Shown piece by piece: positions 61,751 through 64,000 of a stretch of 64,000 nt of DNA. The stretch's first letter is position 1. Each line of letters begins with the position of its first letter. A program made the position numbers and the translations under genes. A model generated the notes under the pieces. That model was not told the origin of the DNA, made no database searches, and saw nothing but the letters and a program-made list of their open reading frames with translations. The stretch is from Amia ocellicauda (lineage: Eukaryota > Chordata > Actinopteri > Amiiformes > Amiidae). The DNA is taken from positions 13,527,676-13,591,675 of the forward strand of contig NC_089869.1 in NCBI RefSeq assembly GCF_036373705.1, in the 5' to 3' direction.

Positions 61751-64000
61751 TCAATTGAGGTGCAGCACCTGCTTCATGAGCTCATAAGTGGTGAAGGCCA
61801 CAGCTTGGGAGGGCACACAGCGGATGTAGTTCAGAGACAGACCACGATAAAGTCCTCCTTTTACTCCATATTTGGTGTACACATACTTCAGGGTCTTGGT
61901 CAAAGTACTGAGGAAGAGGGAAAAAAAAAGCCTCAGCATTACATTTTCTTTAGCAATTTCCAGTGATCTGCAGGTTTCTGCTTCTAAATGGGAGACATTC
62001 TTGTAACATCGTTAATTGCCGACAATTCACCTTAATTGTAGATCCATAGCAAGAGATGCTGAATAAAGTCATAATATGTAGTAAATTTAAATGTATACTT
62101 CCATACTGACCATAATATGCTTTAAAGAAATTACATCCTGTTGGATCGCTAGTTCTTTTTTTGGCTTGAAAATGTAGTCACTAACTGCTCTAAATCATCC
62201 AAATTGCACAGAAATGCAGATCCTGCATGTACAATACAAAATGCTTTCCCCCCCAGACTACTCCAATTGTATCTGTACCGTTGTGCATTTTTAATGGGCT
62301 ACAACCTACAGGTACTTACAGACACTTTTCAGAGTCTGGAAGGATTGTTCCTAACTGCATCCTACGGCGAGCCACGTCCAGCGGATATCTGCAAAACATT
62401 CTTGCATGAGGGAACTCATCTGGAATTAGGCACTGCATGACAGTATCACATTTATGTTCAGGCTAGGTTATAGTCACACCTGTATTAATGGGAGATTTGG
62501 ATGTCTAAAAATAATTCACAATGTGTTTTTACCATTACATTCAGCTTGAAATATTCCACTATAAAGGGGAAGTCTTAATTGAGGATACAGACGTAGGTAG
62601 GAATGGACTAATTACATTTAAGTGTCTTATAAAGTATCATTTTGAATAGGTTTGCTAAATTCTGTATTTAAATTAAGTAGGGTTACATTTTGGTCCTGGC
62701 AAGGGTTAGAGATCCCATTAAACGTTTTTTTTGTTGAATAGTTTAGGGTTCTTTTTCTAATGCCAACTGAAATCGGGTATAGATTTGTATGGGGCCACCT
62801 TGAAATTTTGGTGTTGGCTAAGGTTGGGATTCAGGCTGCCATTTGACCTTAAAATATAAAGAACATTTAAGCGTTAGGCTAATTTACAATCTCTATCAAA
62901 TAATCACTAAACATAGCTGCTGCGGGAAAGACAAGTCCCTTGCACTTTAGATGTAGTCTTTTCTGCGGTCAGGCAGGTACTCCTTTACGGTATTTCCAGA
63001 AGCCATGATTGTGACTGAAGTTATACGTTTTAAAAGTTACTAAAATTATAGAATGGAACCGAAAGATACTTATACACTCCTAAGAATACATATAAACTCA
63101 TGTTTTGGCGACTGTGCTAAGTTCCCCTTTAAAGCAAGTGATTTTATTTTTCAGATTACACTGTTGGGAATGGCATGTGATGCATGAAACCAATGGTGAA
63201 AAAAAAAAAAAAAAGTTAAACATTTTGAAATTGCTAAAAGTTTTGCCAAGCACGTTACATTTGTCCAGTCCGGCAAAGATATGAAAATGAAGCCGAGTGG
63301 CGTTTTGCAACAACTTACGAAATAGTCTGTGCAATTGCTCCAGCTATCCCTCCACAAAGCAGGTTCACGTGAGCTTTCAGAACTAAGACATCTGGATTGT
63401 CGGACGATGGCTTTCCCAGGAGCTCAGGAGCGTGAGCGAGGCCCAGGCTTTTCAGTGTGCCAAAGGTAAAAAAGGAGAAGCCTGCAAGAAAAATAGCACC
63501 ACAGAAAGTCAAACTGTAGACTGTGTTCCCCGCCATTTTCAATTCAGAAAATGAGAAGTACATCTCACCTGCATACGGTGCCATCCCTATGAGGGTGGGC
63601 GTTAAACCTCTATAAAAGCCTTTGACACCCCCTTCCTTTAAAAAAGGAAAATAAATAAAAATGCATGTTTTTTCAATGGGATATCTGCTCAGTCATTTAG
63701 CAGGTTAAATGGTTTATCAGTTATACCAGTAGAAATTGTAAAGGAACAAACTAACAGGTTAAGAGTTAAATCTTTATTCATTGATTTGTTAAATACATTT
63801 GTTAAAAACAAAAATGCAAAAACGGGCATGAGTTATTCCTGCTGCGATGTAAAACTACAGTCTACAGTACAGCACAACATGCGGAATTCAGATTGCAAAC
63901 AGTTTTGTGTACAAAACGCTCCATTTCCACAGGACGTACATGCTTGTAGATGGTCTGAAAAGCGTTGGCAATTCCAGTGTATCCGTGTTCCCCTTTAACT
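61751..64000 (-). CDS. SLC25A16: SLC25A16, mitochondrial solute carrier, 3' exons (partial)
   Basis: SLC25A16 is an inner-membrane carrier linked to mitochondrial coenzyme A transport. Exons in the window (minus strand): 64000-63940 (continues off the edge), 63635-63569, 63481-63319, 62388-62320 and 61907-61751 (stop 61753-61751). Phases agree at each junction. Motifs: GEHGYTGIANAFQTIYKH; KGFYRGLTPTLIGMAPYAG; HVNLLCGGIAGAIAQTISYP; LDVARRRMQLG, the third carrier signature (PxDxxRxRMQ); GLYRGLSLNYIRCVPSQAVA; and the end YELMKQVLHLN. These match human SLC25A16 closely. The N-terminal carrier repeat lies right of the window. Confidence 0.95.
62675..62850 (+). repeat. Unclassified dispersed repeat, copy B
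   Basis: The segment TACATTTTGGTCCTGGCAAG followed by GGTTAGAGATCCCATT, with a later GATTTGTATGGGGCCA, matches the copy at 3481-3640 in order and spacing. It lies in the SLC25A16 intron between the 62320-62388 and 63319-63481 exons. Confidence 0.5.

Noticed and set aside
1..64000. CRISPR arrays, bacterial operons or prophage
   Set aside because: No regularly spaced direct repeats or bacterial signals. The tandem arrays are simple microsatellites in a vertebrate intron-exon landscape.

Overview
The window reads as vertebrate nuclear DNA, most likely from a ray-finned fish. It is AT-rich, its genes are split into many small exons with GT-AG introns, and it is littered with Tc1-type DNA transposons, MITEs, a tRNA-derived SINE and long microsatellites. 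The species cannot be fixed from the sequence alone.

Layout: (1) about 1.0-4.9 kb, + strand: the 3' end of MARCHF8, a membrane RING-CH ubiquitin ligase, including a likely 15-nt microexon. (2) 12.06-26.34 kb, - strand: a gene of about 19 coding exons that I reconstructed by splice phase. It encodes roughly 1,216 residues: an N-terminal TIR domain, an alpha-helical (ARM/HEAT-like) region, two tandem tyrosine-kinase-like domains that both look catalytically dead, and an acidic tyrosine-rich tail ending in an ITIM-like motif. I do not recognise it as a named vertebrate gene. It is the most interesting object here. (3) 36.81-57.59 kb, - strand: a complete 14-exon ALOX5 (arachidonate 5-lipoxygenase, 674 aa). 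(4) 61.75-64.0 kb, - strand: the 3' exons of the mitochondrial carrier SLC25A16, running off the right edge.

MARCHF8 and ALOX5 are convergent neighbours in human as well, so the frame is an old syntenic block. The TIR-pseudokinase gene sits between them, where I know of no human gene. MARCHF8 (immune-receptor turnover), the TIR-pseudokinase gene (probable innate signalling scaffold) and ALOX5 (leukotriene synthesis) all fit immune-cell biology, but nothing here proves co-regulation.

Accessory DNA: one apparently intact Tc1-like element with DD36E spacing (21.0-22.2 kb) lies inside the TIR gene. Three other Tc1-type families occur as decayed, nested or chimeric copies (29.4, 32.2-33.5, 42.1-43.7 and 53.5-55.0 kb). 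A deleted pogo-like element with a nested palindromic MITE lies at 44.5-45.9 kb, a piggyBac-like MITE at 40.5 kb, a CpG-rich terminal-inverted-repeat element at 22.9-24.0 kb, and several hairpin MITEs are present. Part of ALOX5 exon 3 and its flanking intron is duplicated in inverted orientation inside ALOX5 intron 1. No CRISPR array, rRNA or functional tRNA gene was seen.
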